Assembly (NCBI RefSeq): GCF_003958645.1
Contig: NZ_RXLO01000006.1
Span: forward strand, 124,001 to 188,000
Length of the DNA: 64,000 nt
Direction: 5' to 3'
Source: Chitinophaga rhizosphaerae
Lineage (GTDB): Bacteria > Bacteroidota > Bacteroidia > Chitinophagales > Chitinophagaceae
Position numbers and translations under genes: made by a program. This document shows, in pieces, positions 26,505 through 35,221 of this stretch (the first letter of the stretch is position 1; every line of letters begins with the position of its first letter). The notes beneath the pieces are model-generated. The model searched no databases, was not told where the DNA came from, and saw only the letters and a list, made by a program, of their open reading frames with translations.

Positions 26505-26589
26505 GCTTGGTTGATAATAGCAATAGTTAATTGAACACTTCCTTAACAACCGATCCCTGATTAAAAATAGTGATTTTAGTATAGTTACA

Positions 26590-26620
26590 CTAAATTTATT
26601 TTTAATTTAACTAAATTTAG
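26590..26620. repeat. AT-rich double repeat upstream of the locus B sigma gene
   Basis: CTAAATTTA occurs at 26590-26598 and again at 26611-26619, followed by G. The two copies are 21 bp apart, close to two helical turns, and each is nearly palindromic, so the block is also an inverted repeat. It lies about 90-115 bp before the sigma-gene start, where an operator could be. Confidence 0.5.
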
Positions 26621-26997
26621 AAATTCCCGCATTGAAAGGCCGTTCACCCGGTCCGTTGGTTTCCGCTCAACGCCTTGCGGGCAGTCTCCGCATGGTTGGG
26701 TAGTGCGGCCATGGCACGTTGTCAGGCCAACTCCATCTCCGCGGCGGCACATGTGTTACGACCAACGTGTTTCTGCCGGAAATCAACGGTGCAGCAGCCG
26801 TGCAGGGTACAGCGGCAAAGCGCTCTACCCGGGCGGCGCATCCACCAGCGTTGGCGCTCTTTCCGCGCAGTAGCCCTGGTGGGACCTGGCCCAAAACCAG
26901 CCGTTCAAAGCCGTCGCGGAGAACGCGGCGGTTTTCTGACCACATGTCCCGGGAATGCTTATTTTACCTAACCGATAAACCAAATCTCTTTCAGGCT
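26621..26997. other. GC-rich intergenic stretch without a recognisable gene
   Basis: About 375 bp between the repeat block and the GH29 start. The base composition switches abruptly from AT-rich to GC-rich at about 26635, and short open frames exist on both strands, but none has family motifs, a signal peptide or a plausible start. It may be the eroded remains of a gene. Confidence 0.4.
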
Positions 26998-28587
26998 ATG
27001 CGTATTTTCCTTCTTGCTGCGATCTTGATGTCATCGTTATTCGCCCGGGCACAAGCCCCCACTTTGAACTGGGAAGAACTGACAAGGGAATACAAGTTCC
27101 CGGAGTGGTATACCAGCGCGCGGTTCGGCATCTGGGTACATTGGGGCGCGCAATCCCAGCCCGATAGCGGCGGCGGTTGGTACGCCCGTCATATGTACAT
27201 GCAGAACGTAGGCCGCGAAACCTGGGGCGCCAATGCCTATCCTTACCATGTGCGCACCTATGGCCATCCTTCTGAAAAGGGTTTCAAAGACGTGATCCAT
27301 ACGTGGAAAGCGGACAAACTCGATACCGACGGCCTGTTGCGGTATTTTAAAAGTATCGGCGCAAAGTATTTCGTGGCGCTGGCCAACCACCATGATCATT
27401 TCGACAACTTCGCATCCACCTATCACCCCTGGAACTCGGTGAACGTGGGGCCCGGAAAAGATCTCATCGGCCTGTTCCGGAAATCGGCCGCCAAATACGG
27501 CATCCCTTTCGGCGTGAGCTCTCATGACGACCGCTATCTTTCCTGGTGGCTGCCTGCGTTCGGTGCAGATTCGGCCGGCCCCAAAAAAGGCGTTCCTTAC
27601 GATGGCCGCATGACGAAAGCCGACGGCAAAAATACATGGTGGGCTGGCCTCGACCCCGCCGACCTGTACGGTCTGCCCCCAGAAAAACGCACTGCGGAAT
27701 GGATTGCCGGCGTGAAGAAAAACTGGGTGCAGCGGCATGTGGAACTGGTAACCAAGTACGACGTGGACATGCTCTGGTTCGACGGATACGGATTTCCGTA
27801 CGGAGAATTCGGCAAGGAAGCCTGTACCGCGTTTTTCAACGACAAGCTTAAAAGGCATGGCAAGATCAACGCCGTGATCTCGGGGAAATTCCACGGGAAA
27901 GAACCTGCTATCGCCGAAGACGTGGAGCGCGGCGGCGCGGAAGAAATCCAGCCGCACCCCTGGCAGGGCACGCTTACTTTCGACAGCTGGTTTTACAAAT
28001 CGGATCGGCCCATCCGCCACAACGCCCGCACCGTCATCGAAAGCCTGATCGATATGAACAGTAAAAACGGGAACCTGCTGCTAAACGTGGAATTATTGCC
28101 GGACGGGCGCATCCCCCAGGCCCACAAGCTGATCCTGGATACGGTCGGCTCATGGATCAACCGGAATGCAGACGCCATCTATGGCAGCAAACCCTGGAAA
28201 ATTTACGGCGACAACCTCGGCGGAACCGCCATCGTCAAAAACATGAGCGAAGCCGACCTGGATGCGGCAAAAAAACAAACCAAAAGCCACGACTTCAACG
28301 AGCGCACCATCGCCGCACCCCTCTTTCCGCACAACGAAGTGAGATTTACAGCGAAAGGTAAATCGCTCTACGTTTTCGTACTGAACCCCGCAGCCGGCGA
28401 ACTCATGATCCCCTCGCTTGGTTCGGGCGGGAAATACGGTGCCGGCAACATTACTTCCGTTCAGTTGCTGGGCAGCAAGCGTCAGGTACGGTTCAGGCAG
28501 GCATCCGCCGGACTGACTTTAGACGTACAACCGGTACAAGCAGCTATACTTCCGCAAGTGTACAAGATTACCGGCGCGATCCGATAA
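26998..28587 (+). CDS. GH29 family alpha-L-fucosidase
   Basis: 529-aa secreted glycosidase. Signal peptide MRIFLLAAILMSSLFARAQ. The GH29 barrel shows ARFGIWVHWGAQSQPD, YFVALANHHDHFDNF and the nucleophile strand DVDMLWFDGYGFPYG (first Asp of WFDG), followed by SLIDMNSKNGNLLLNVE, all typical of retaining alpha-L-fucosidases; a C-terminal beta-sandwich (about 440-529) follows. ATG 26998 is chosen because the signal peptide begins there; the in-frame open stretch upstream is low-quality sequence. It is divergent from the locus B regulator genes and probably removes fucose from the locus B substrate or another glycan. Confidence 0.92.
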   Translation: MRIFLLAAILMSSLFARAQAPTLNWEELTREYKFPEWYTSARFGIWVHWGAQSQPDSGGGWYARHMYMQNVGRETWGANAYPYHVRTYGHPSEKGFKDVIHTWKADKLDTDGLLRYFKSIGAKYFVALANHHDHFDNFASTYHPWNSVNVGPGKDLIGLFRKSAAKYGIPFGVSSHDDRYLSWWLPAFGADSAGPKKGVPYDGRMTKADGKNTWWAGLDPADLYGLPPEKRTAEWIAGVKKNWVQRHVELVTKYDVDMLWFDGYGFPYGEFGKEACTAFFNDKLKRHGKINAVISGKFHGKEPAIAEDVERGGAEEIQPHPWQGTLTFDSWFYKSDRPIRHNARTVIESLIDMNSKNGNLLLNVELLPDGRIPQAHKLILDTVGSWINRNADAIYGSKPWKIYGDNLGGTAIVKNMSEADLDAAKKQTKSHDFNERTIAAPLFPHNEVRFTAKGKSLYVFVLNPAAGELMIPSLGSGGKYGAGNITSVQLLGSKRQVRFRQASAGLTLDVQPVQAAILPQVYKITGAIR

Positions 28588-28675
28588 TGAAACAGACGCT
28601 ATTCAACAGGCGAAACACCTGGGCCCGGTACTGCCTCCCGGCAGCCGGATACCCCGGGTGCAGGGGCCGTTCCAT

Positions 28676-28702
28676 AAAAAAGGGCAATCCCGTAGATTGC
28701 CC
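28676..28702 (-). terminator. Terminator of the 113-aa secreted-protein gene
   Basis: Eight-bp stem GGGCAATC/GATTGCCC (28682-28689, 28695-28702); on the minus strand it runs into TTTTTT. It lies 48 bp past the gene ending at 28751 and also faces the GH29 gene. Confidence 0.85.
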
Positions 28703-28750
28703 AAATAAGTAACAAAACTTCCGAATTGATGTCATTCCATCAACACCCGC

Positions 28751-29092
28751 TTACTGCTGGTAGCATCCGTTCGAATTCAGACAATCCATCACATGGTGGA
28801 TCGCTACGCTATACATCGTATCCCACGCCGTACCGTTCGGGGCAGATACCCAAACCGTGATCATCTGGCCGCAGGCATCCCACATCTGGAACGATTTCTG
28901 GATACGGTACTTGTTTTCCTCCTGTTTGAATGCCCCCACCTTGATGCCGGCATTGTTGGTGATCACGTTTACGTTCGCTTTCTTTTCAACGGGCAGGGTG
29001 GTGTTGGATCCGGCCGCGATGGCGCCGGCGCTCACCATCAGGCAGGCAAAGGCAAATCCCTGCCGCTTCCGGCGGCTTCCCGGCATGTCCAT
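28751..29092 (-). CDS. Small secreted protein of unknown function
   Basis: 113 aa from ATG 29092 (MDMPGSRRKRQGF). Basic n-region and hydrophobic core (FAFACLMVSAGAIAAGS, about 13-29) look like a signal peptide. The mature part has a repeated VNVITNNAGIKVGAFKQ beta-like segment, SFQMWDACGQMITVWVSAPNG and two further Cys near the end (MDCLNSNGCYQQ), so disulfides are possible. No family recognised. It has its own terminator. A longer open frame upstream (to 29803) is antisense to the hydroxylase gene and is not part of it. Confidence 0.6.
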   Translation of the reverse strand: MDMPGSRRKRQGFAFACLMVSAGAIAAGSNTTLPVEKKANVNVITNNAGIKVGAFKQEENKYRIQKSFQMWDACGQMITVWVSAPNGTAWDTMYSVAIHHVMDCLNSNGCYQQ

Positions 29093-29278
29093 CGCAACCA
29101 GCGCGTTCCGGTACGATTTGCTGCTGCCAATTTTCACACTGCGCCGCAACGCGATTTTCCGGTCCGGGAGATCGATCACATCCCGGTTCGAGGGATTTAT
29201 ACGGCGGTTCGTGGTCCTGATTCCGCGGTTGATGGAAAAATCGCGGGGATCGCGGGCGCGCGGGGGCAATTTGCCTGC

Positions 29279-29890
29279 ATGCAACCGGATAAAATCAAGA
29301 ACAAGGGACAGGCGCGGCTTTTCGAGAACCAGTATCTTGAAATGCTGACCAAAACGCATCCGCTGGTGATCTGGGGGATGTACCTGCCCGTGATCGGGTA
29401 TTTGCTGTATTACAGCGTAGCGCAGGCGGGGTGGGGAATGCCGCAGGCGGCGGGCGTCTTTTGCCTGGGGATTTCGGGGTGGACGCTTTTCGAGTACATC
29501 ATGCACCGTTTCGTTTTTCACTTCGTGACGGAGCGCCCCCGGCTGCGGCGCATCAATTATACCCTTCACGGCAATCATCATGAATACCCGCGCGACAAGC
29601 AGCGCCTCTTCATGCCGCCCGTTCCCAGCCTGATCATCGCCTCGGCCATCTTCGGCGCGATGCGGCTGGCATTGGGCGTGGCGGCGTTCCCGTTCTTTCC
29701 CGGGTTTATGCTCGGCTACCTGTTGTACGGCACCATCCACTACGCGATCCACGCCTGGCGACCGCCCTTCCCCTGGGCCAAACCCCTGTGGCGGAATCAC
29801 CACCTACATCACTATAAGAGCGAGGAAAGAGGGTTCGGGGTCAGCACTTCATTGTGGGACCGCGTTTTCGGGACGTTCTTCAAGGGCTAG
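29279..29890 (+). CDS. Fatty acid hydroxylase / sterol desaturase superfamily membrane protein
   Basis: 203 aa, from ATG 29279 (MQPDKIKNK). About four membrane helices (HPLVIWGMYLPVIGYLLYYS, AAGVFCLGISGWTLFEYIM, SLIIASAIFGAMRLALGV and GFMLGYLLYGTIHYAIH) carry the histidine clusters of di-iron hydroxylases: HRFVFH, HGNHHEYP, HYAIH and HHLHHY. The arrangement is that of fatty acid 2-hydroxylases, which hydroxylate acyl chains of sphingolipids; Chitinophagaceae make sphingolipids, so this is a plausible role (inference). All expected histidine motifs are present. Confidence 0.85.
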   Translation: MQPDKIKNKGQARLFENQYLEMLTKTHPLVIWGMYLPVIGYLLYYSVAQAGWGMPQAAGVFCLGISGWTLFEYIMHRFVFHFVTERPRLRRINYTLHGNHHEYPRDKQRLFMPPVPSLIIASAIFGAMRLALGVAAFPFFPGFMLGYLLYGTIHYAIHAWRPPFPWAKPLWRNHHLHHYKSEERGFGVSTSLWDRVFGTFFKG

Positions 29891-29991
29891 GCACCGCCAT
29901 CCCCCCTGTTCGTACCTGCATTTGACCGGTTTGTATAGAAAACAACGACCATTCCGGCCGGAACTCCTATTTTTTCCGAAAACCAACTGGA

Positions 29992-30510
29992 ATGATGAAA
30001 AAATACTTGTTATTAATCCTGGTTTGCTGGAGCGGAACGGTGATGGCACAGATGGAAGCAGCCCGAAAAATAAACCCGGAATATCTCCACGAAACCCGGA
30101 TCAAAAGCGACCCTCCCACGATCTGGCAAACCATCCGCGACCTGCCGAAAGTAAAGGATTACTCCAATGGCGCGATCACGGAAGTAAACATCCGTACCGT
30201 TGGCGGAACGCAGTTCCGTGACCTCGTGTTCGCAGACGGCCGCAAGCGCACCGATGAAATAGAACAGGTCCACGATACTTACAAATTCTTCGTGTTCCGT
30301 GTCGCTGCTCCGCTGCCGTCCGGCGTTTCCAAAGCGATCGTTACCGCGCTGGTAGAATCGATTCCGGATAGTATCGGCACTTCGGTCGTTCGCTGGTCTA
30401 TCATCATGGAAGGCAACAAATCCGCCAAAAAGGCCCTGACCGACACCCTCGTCGCGGAAATCGCCAATTACGAGGCGGGTCTGAAGAAACTGATGGAACA
30501 AGCGCCGTGA
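29992..30510 (+). CDS. Secreted SRPBCC-fold protein
   Basis: 172 aa with a signal peptide (KKYLLLILVCWSGTVMAQ, 3-20). The rest reads like a Bet v1/polyketide-cyclase (SRPBCC) fold: DPPTIWQTIRDLPKVKDYSNGAI, a strand-rich centre (VGGTQFRDLVFADGRKRTDEI, RWSIIMEG) and a long C-terminal helix (ALTDTLVAEIANYEAGLKKL). Such proteins bind hydrophobic ligands; the ligand here is unknown. Ends with a strong terminator, so likely a single-gene unit. Confidence 0.7.
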   Translation: MMKKYLLLILVCWSGTVMAQMEAARKINPEYLHETRIKSDPPTIWQTIRDLPKVKDYSNGAITEVNIRTVGGTQFRDLVFADGRKRTDEIEQVHDTYKFFVFRVAAPLPSGVSKAIVTALVESIPDSIGTSVVRWSIIMEGNKSAKKALTDTLVAEIANYEAGLKKLMEQAP

Positions 30511-30542
30511 TCCGGATACAGTATTCGATCATTTGCCATACG

Positions 30543-30570
30543 AAAAAGGCCTCCTTCGGGAGGCCTTTTT
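30543..30570 (+). terminator. Terminator of the SRPBCC gene
   Basis: Twelve-bp stem AAAAAGGCCTCC/GGAGGCCTTTTT with a TTCG tetraloop, ending in T5. 32 bp after the stop at 30510. Confidence 0.93.
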
Positions 30571-30631
30571 CTTGCTGTAATGTTTTCAATGCAATGGACC
30601 CTGCACCTGGCATCGACCAGGCTGGATCGGA

Positions 30632-30832
30632 TTACCTGGAATTCCGCATCGCTCTTACGATACGGTCTGTCCGCCTTTCCGCCCGAGCGTTGTTCAGCGA
30701 CACAACGGCCCAAATAGCGGCAGGAAGCCACCCGATGAGGGTGATCTGCAGCACCAGGCAAAGGATCGCATGAAAGATCATGCCCCTGAGTAGAAAGGAT
30801 AAAGCCGGGAGGAGAACTGCAATAAGTATCAT
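30632..30832 (-). CDS. YqaE/Pmp3 family small membrane protein
   Basis: 66 aa with two membrane helices (ILIAVLLPALSFLLRG and AILCLVLQITLIGWLPAAIWAVV) and a short charged tail, the layout of the Pmp3/YqaE stress-linked proteolipids (LPP..LL and GWLPAAIWA motifs). Family members help keep membrane potential under salt or cold stress; role here unproven. ATG 30832 chosen as it gives the standard N-terminus. No obvious operon partners. Confidence 0.8.
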   Translation of the reverse strand: MILIAVLLPALSFLLRGMIFHAILCLVLQITLIGWLPAAIWAVVSLNNARAERRTDRIVRAMRNSR

Positions 30833-30916
30833 ATCTGTTAAATTCAGTGTTTTGGAATGGCTGCGTGTTACATAAGCCCGGGAGCCCCGGTCATATGTAA
30901 ATGCAATATACCATAA

Positions 30917-31230
30917 GATACTGAAAAATGTCCGCTCCCGCCGCCAGACGGATCGAAGCCCGTTACCGTGAACGCGGCGGTGGTGGTGATGGCAGACAGT
31001 CTCGCCGTTATCGTGAAATCCGAGATATTGCGGGGTAGGCATATCTATGCGTATGTTCCGGAAAACCAGCCTTACTTCCAGCTGGACCCAATACTGGAAA
31101 CGCCGGCTACCCTGCAACCCGCAGGCGGCTGGTCCCAAACACCTCCCACCGCTTCCGTTTACGGTCCCGGCGTGCTGATTTACAATGACACGGCCGTTTT
31201 CATCCGGATGGAAACCCCTACGCTCAAATT
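30917..31230 (+). pseudogene. Fragment of a DsbD-like N-terminal (disulfide corrector) domain
   Basis: An open stretch without ATG start reads PVTVNAAVVVMADSLAV, GRHIYAYVPENQPYFQLDPI and GGWSQTPPTASVYGPGVLIY, matching the periplasmic DsbD-alpha type domain that passes electrons to thiol proteins (typical HIYAYVP and PG-LLVY features). There is no signal peptide and no transmembrane or thioredoxin part; the frame runs on into the terminator of the response-regulator gene. It is therefore a remnant of a larger gene, interestingly next to a TlpA-type oxidoreductase operon. Confidence 0.55.
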
Positions 31231-31235
31231 ATCAA

Positions 31236-31266
31236 CAAAACAAAGCCTGCCCGAAATGGGGCAGGC
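31236..31266 (-). terminator. Terminator of the TlpA/kinase/LytTR operon
   Basis: Eight-bp stem GCCTGCCC/GGGCAGGC (31245-31252, 31259-31266) running into a T-rich tract on the minus strand, 24 bp after the response-regulator stop. Confidence 0.85.
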
Positions 31267-31290
31267 ATTACTTTATACGGTGACAGGTAT

Positions 31291-32043
31291 TCAATTCCGC
31301 AGCAGTTCCGTTTTCACCCAGTCTTTCTTCTGCCGGGAAACGGGCACCGTGCTGTTATCTTCCATTTGCAGCGCGAGGCCGTCGCTGCGCTGCAAACTGC
31401 GGACGAATTTGCGGTTGACGAGGTGCGACTGGTGGCACCGGATGAATCCATACCCTGCCAGCAGTTCTTCATAATCGGCGATGGGCGTGGTGGAAAGGAC
31501 TTTTTCCCCGTTGGATAAATAGAAAAAAGTATAAGAATTCTCACTCTGGCAGCGCACGATATCCTGCACGGCTACCATCCGCATTTCTTTGAGGGATGAG
31601 ATGGCGATGCGGTGATCGTTCCGGTTTTGGGTATGCTGCAGGTTGAAGAGGAGATTGCGGAGATTGTGGTTTTCCTGTTTCTGCGCGATCCTGTCTGCCG
31701 CGCGGGCCACAGCGGCCACGAGCTCGGGGATGTCGAGCGGTTTCATGAGGTAATCGATGGCGGAAAACCGGATCGCGCGGATGCCGTATTCGCTGAAAGC
31801 GGTCACGAAGATCACTTCGAAATCGTAGGTTCCGAGCTCCTGCAACATTTCGAACCCGTCTTTCCCCGGCAATTGCACATCCAGGAAAACGAGTTTCGGT
31901 TGCAGCCGGCCGATCATTTCCCGCGCTTCGAACGCATCCGCCGCCAGGCCCGCCACTTCCACCTGCGTGCAATATTTCTCCAGCAGTGCGCGGAGGTTGT
32001 TGCGGTTATGCGGTTCATCTTCTATGATCAACGCTTTAATCAT
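31291..32043 (-). CDS. LytTR-family response regulator
   Basis: 250 aa. Receiver domain 1-120 with phospho-acceptor Asp55 (LVFLDVQLPG), acidic pair IIEDE and FVTAFSEYGIRAIRF/YLMKPL; C-terminal LytTR DNA-binding domain about 145-245 (IVRCQSENSYTFFYLSNGE, RCHQSHLVNRKFVRSL). The true start ATG 32043 overlaps the kinase stop by 8 bp (ATGATTAA), so both are coupled. LytTR regulators in Bacteroidota mostly control cell-surface or carbohydrate genes; target unknown here. Confidence 0.95.
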   Translation of the reverse strand: MIKALIIEDEPHNRNNLRALLEKYCTQVEVAGLAADAFEAREMIGRLQPKLVFLDVQLPGKDGFEMLQELGTYDFEVIFVTAFSEYGIRAIRFSAIDYLMKPLDIPELVAAVARAADRIAQKQENHNLRNLLFNLQHTQNRNDHRIAISSLKEMRMVAVQDIVRCQSENSYTFFYLSNGEKVLSTTPIADYEELLAGYGFIRCHQSHLVNRKFVRSLQRSDGLALQMEDNSTVPVSRQKKDWVKTELLRN

Positions 32044-33736
32044 CCAGCCAGTTTTTGAATGTAAAATACGCCGTTGTGCCGGATTGGGCGCTTTCCAGCT
32101 GCAAACGGACCTTCTTGCCCCGCTCCGCCTGGTTGAACAGCGCGATCCGGTCGGCCGTGAGCTGCAGGCCTTTGCCTGCCGCCGGGCGACTGGTGTCGAA
32201 CCCCTTTCCGTTGTCTGCGATTTCCACCAGCAGATCGGCGCCTTGTTGACGGACGGATATCCGCAGGGCCAGCATTTCCCCTTTGCCCCGGAACCCATGC
32301 TTCACGGCATTTTCCACGATGGGCTGGAAGAGCAGGGGCAACATGTCTATGGCCGCCAGATTCACGCCCGGCGCCACATCCAGCGTAAAATCGAAGGGCT
32401 GGCGAAGCTGCTCCAGGCGGATGTAGCTTTGCAGGTGCTTCAATTCCTGGTCCAACGAAATGCTATCCCGGTCCCCGTTTTGCAGGGTGTTGCGCAACAA
32501 TCCCCCGAAACCCGACAAGTAATGGTTCGCTTTTTCCACTTCGCCTTCGTTGAGCAAGCCCTGGATGGAGCCCAGCGCGTTGAACAGGAAATGCGGATTG
32601 AGCTGGGTATACAGCGCCCTGATCCGCATGCGCTGCGCTTCCTGCTGGCGCTTCCGCCAGCGGTTGCGGAACCGGTAGAACAACAGGCCGGCCAGCAGCA
32701 ACAGGCCTAAAACCGACACGATCAAGAACCAGGGCTCCTGGTACCAGCGGCCCGGCACGTAGAACCGTTTCACGAAAACATAGTTGGGCTTATCGGCATA
32801 ACGGACCTCCAGGCGGTATTTGCTGCCCGACTGCAAGTCTGCCACGATGATGATGTTGTTGGATTTCCGCCAGGCGGCACGGGTATCACCGTTTATCAAA
32901 AGGCGATATTCGAATGCGGAGTCGTTCGGCACATCGTGCCGCGGCCGGAAAATCAGCGCCGATTTCGTATCGGGGAATAGCTTGGCGGGCGGTGTCGATT
33001 CCGGTTCGCGGCGGCCCGGCCAATCTTCATAAAAAAGTTCCGCTTCGCCAGCATTACCGGTTATCGCATGTTGCTTTTCGAACACATCGCGGACAAAATC
33101 GGGCAGGGCCATGGATGGATTGTGATTATCCATCCCGTACATCAAAAACGGCGGCGATTGCATCGCATCTGCCTTCCTGAAATGCATGGTCAGGAAAGGC
33201 GCATCCTGCCGCTGGCGGAAGCGAAACACCAGGCTATCCCCGTTTTCCAGCAGCGCATCGTATAGCATCAGGCCCCGTTGCGGCCAGTGTTTATAAGGCC
33301 TGTTCAGGTTGGCGTAGAAAGAATCTGTATACGGCCGCCCCTCCGAAACCGGCAGCCAGCCCGTCTCTTCCTTTCCGTTGCGGACAGCCTGGTAGTACAT
33401 GGTGGCCGTTTCGAAGACATGGGCGTCTTCCGGCAATGTGTCGCGGAAGGAACCGCCGACGGAATATCCGCCATTGTCCAGCAACTCCTTCATACGGAAC
33501 ACCGAAATGGCCAGCCGCTTTCCATACACAAGGTAATGTTGGTCTTTGAAGGGAAGCCGGATATCGTATGGTTGATAATCGACGTCGAGATTACGGGAAT
33601 AGTTGTTGGCGATCTGGATGACGGTGGAATCGTTATAAACGAATCGATGGCTCCGCGGTGTCTTTTGCCCGAACGCAGCAACGACCGTTACCGAAACCAG
33701 CAGCATGACAATGTATAAGCGGCGAAATATCTGCAT
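32036..33736 (-). CDS. LytS-type sensor histidine kinase
   Basis: 566 aa. Signal peptide (LYIVMLLVSVTVVAAFGQ), a large periplasmic sensor part about 25-335 with no recognised domain, one membrane helix about 337-355 (FLIVSVLGLLLLAGLLFY), then the His_kinase (PF06580-type) block with phospho-His382 in LNPHFLFNAL and the ATPase motifs PIVENAVKHGF, EIADNGKGF and GKGLQLTADRI. Its partner is the overlapping LytTR regulator. Preceded after 23 bp by a TlpA-like gene, so the three form one operon and the signal may be linked to redox or envelope stress (inference). Confidence 0.94.
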   Translation of the reverse strand: MQIFRRLYIVMLLVSVTVVAAFGQKTPRSHRFVYNDSTVIQIANNYSRNLDVDYQPYDIRLPFKDQHYLVYGKRLAISVFRMKELLDNGGYSVGGSFRDTLPEDAHVFETATMYYQAVRNGKEETGWLPVSEGRPYTDSFYANLNRPYKHWPQRGLMLYDALLENGDSLVFRFRQRQDAPFLTMHFRKADAMQSPPFLMYGMDNHNPSMALPDFVRDVFEKQHAITGNAGEAELFYEDWPGRREPESTPPAKLFPDTKSALIFRPRHDVPNDSAFEYRLLINGDTRAAWRKSNNIIIVADLQSGSKYRLEVRYADKPNYVFVKRFYVPGRWYQEPWFLIVSVLGLLLLAGLLFYRFRNRWRKRQQEAQRMRIRALYTQLNPHFLFNALGSIQGLLNEGEVEKANHYLSGFGGLLRNTLQNGDRDSISLDQELKHLQSYIRLEQLRQPFDFTLDVAPGVNLAAIDMLPLLFQPIVENAVKHGFRGKGEMLALRISVRQQGADLLVEIADNGKGFDTSRPAAGKGLQLTADRIALFNQAERGKKVRLQLESAQSGTTAYFTFKNWLDD

Positions 33737-33759
33737 CAGCTTGAAAATTAAGGAAATTC

Positions 33760-34887
33760 CTATTGAGGTGGCAAAGTATACTTTTCGAAATCGATGTCTA
33801 TGGCTACGATCCGGCCATCCGGCCCTACCAGCACGTTTTGCGGAATGCCGTGGATATTATAGTTTTTGCCGGTTTCCCCTTTCCAGCCTTGCAGATCGGA
33901 CGCATGTACCCAGTCCAGCCCGTGCTTTCGGATCGCCTCCTTCCATTTCTCAGCATTATCATCCAGCGAAATGCCGATAACCGTTAACGCCTTGTCCTGA
34001 TGCGCAGTATAGAATTTCTTCAGCCCAGGTACCTGTGCGATGCAGGGGCCGCACCACGATGCCCAGAAATCCAGCAGCACATATTGCCCTTTGAAATCCT
34101 TTAACCGCACGGCGTTCCCGGAAGTATCGCGTGCTGCCAGTTCCGGAGCTGGCTTCCCCGGCTGGATGGCTCCCCGACGGTCTATCCGGAAGCGGAGGGC
34201 CTTGCCTTCGGCGGTTTGCTTTAATTGGCGGGACAGTCGATCGAAATCCGCGCTCAGCGTTTTCGTGTCCAGGTCGTGAAAAATGGAATAGGCCATCGTC
34301 GCGAGTGAAATATAAGCATCGGGATGCCGCTGCACCCAATCCTGCGTCAATTTTACCGACTTCCGCTTCAACGCTGCGGCGGAATCTTTCATGGAAGCCA
34401 GGTCGCGGGAGGGATCAACCCTGGCTATACTGTCTGCCCGGCGCAGCAAATGGTAACGTTCCGAATCCATTTTGCCGGTGAGCGCCCGCAGCTCCTGCCA
34501 ATGATCGTTGGCCGGAGAGCCGGTCAATTGTGCATTTCCCGGGAGATACCATTGCTTGCCCTTGAGGACCAACTTCATGTCGGTATTCTGGAAATAGAGT
34601 TGGGTGAAAGACCGCCTGTCGCTCATGGCAAACACCGAAAAAAGGAGTCCTTCCGTTACGAGTTTACTTTTGAAGGTGAAGCGCCCGTTGGTTACCAGTA
34701 CGGAGTCATTGAATTTCGGGTTCATGTCCGACCAGTCGATCCCGTAAAAATGGATGTATTGGCCGTTGAAAGACGTGTCTGCCTGGCCATTCAGCGTAAA
34801 TTGCTGCGCGGAGGCTTGCAGGTTTGTTATAATAGCGAGGGATAACAGGGAAATGATTCGCCGCATGATGGAGGGATTTGATTTCAT
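33760..34887 (-). CDS. TlpA/ResA-like thiol-disulfide oxidoreductase with N-terminal DUF4369-type domain
   Basis: 375 aa, start ATG 34887 (MKSNPSIMRRIIS; ATG 34866 also possible). Signal peptide ending about LQASAQ. Residues about 25-230 are the beta-rich DUF4369-type region typical for Bacteroidota periplasmic TlpA proteins, followed by a thioredoxin fold about 240-375 with the redox motif WASWCGPC and the cis-Pro region HGIPQNVLVGPDG. It likely reduces or isomerises periplasmic disulfides. First gene of an operon with the kinase and LytTR regulator. Confidence 0.92.
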   Translation of the reverse strand: MKSNPSIMRRIISLLSLAIITNLQASAQQFTLNGQADTSFNGQYIHFYGIDWSDMNPKFNDSVLVTNGRFTFKSKLVTEGLLFSVFAMSDRRSFTQLYFQNTDMKLVLKGKQWYLPGNAQLTGSPANDHWQELRALTGKMDSERYHLLRRADSIARVDPSRDLASMKDSAAALKRKSVKLTQDWVQRHPDAYISLATMAYSIFHDLDTKTLSADFDRLSRQLKQTAEGKALRFRIDRRGAIQPGKPAPELAARDTSGNAVRLKDFKGQYVLLDFWASWCGPCIAQVPGLKKFYTAHQDKALTVIGISLDDNAEKWKEAIRKHGLDWVHASDLQGWKGETGKNYNIHGIPQNVLVGPDGRIVAIDIDFEKYTLPPQ

Positions 34888-34971
34888 GCGGCAAAGGTGT
34901 GGATTCGGGATGGTTACGCACGGCCGTTTCCTGAATTCCGCGCGTTTGGTCCTGAATCGGGCGGCCATATC

Positions 34972-35008
34972 AAGCAAAAGCCCGCCTTTTTACAGGCGGG
35001 CCTTGCTT
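34972..35008. other. Orphan terminator-like hairpin between divergent genes
   Basis: Eight-bp stem GCCCGCCT/AGGCGGGC (34980-34987, 34994-35001) extended by AAGCAA/TTGCTT after a bulge. No gene ends here: the flanking genes point away from each other. It is either a 5' leader element of the TlpA operon (85 bp before its start) or the leftover of a lost gene. The remaining bases up to 35221 hold nothing else recognisable. Confidence 0.5.
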
Positions 35009-35221
35009 TCATGCAAAAAATAAGGCGTAGCGGGAATGAACGAAAAAATGGTAGCGTAAAGCTATGCCGCTGCCATTAAGTTCCGACTGACGAAATATTC
35101 GCCGGAACCGATAGCGGATTCGCACAATTGGCCTGAAATCGCAATTCCTGATAGTATTTGCGCCTGTGCTTGCCGTAGCCAACTTTATTTCCCTATTTTA
35201 GCTACATATCCACAGCAGTAC

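Noticed and set aside
26667..26945. Open frames on both strands before the GH29 gene
   Set aside because: No family motif, no signal peptide and no plausible start on either strand. A vague likeness to a phosphatase-type RNTLVVTH string on the minus strand was too short to support.
28793..29278. In-frame upstream extension of the hydroxylase gene
   Set aside because: The stretch overlaps the secreted-protein gene on the other strand and lacks hydroxylase features; the family starts shortly before the first histidine motif, so ATG 29279 is preferred.
35157..35201. A TTTG...TATTTTAG promoter for the locus C sigma gene
   Set aside because: The spacer is 33 bp, far from the usual 19-21, so the match is probably chance.
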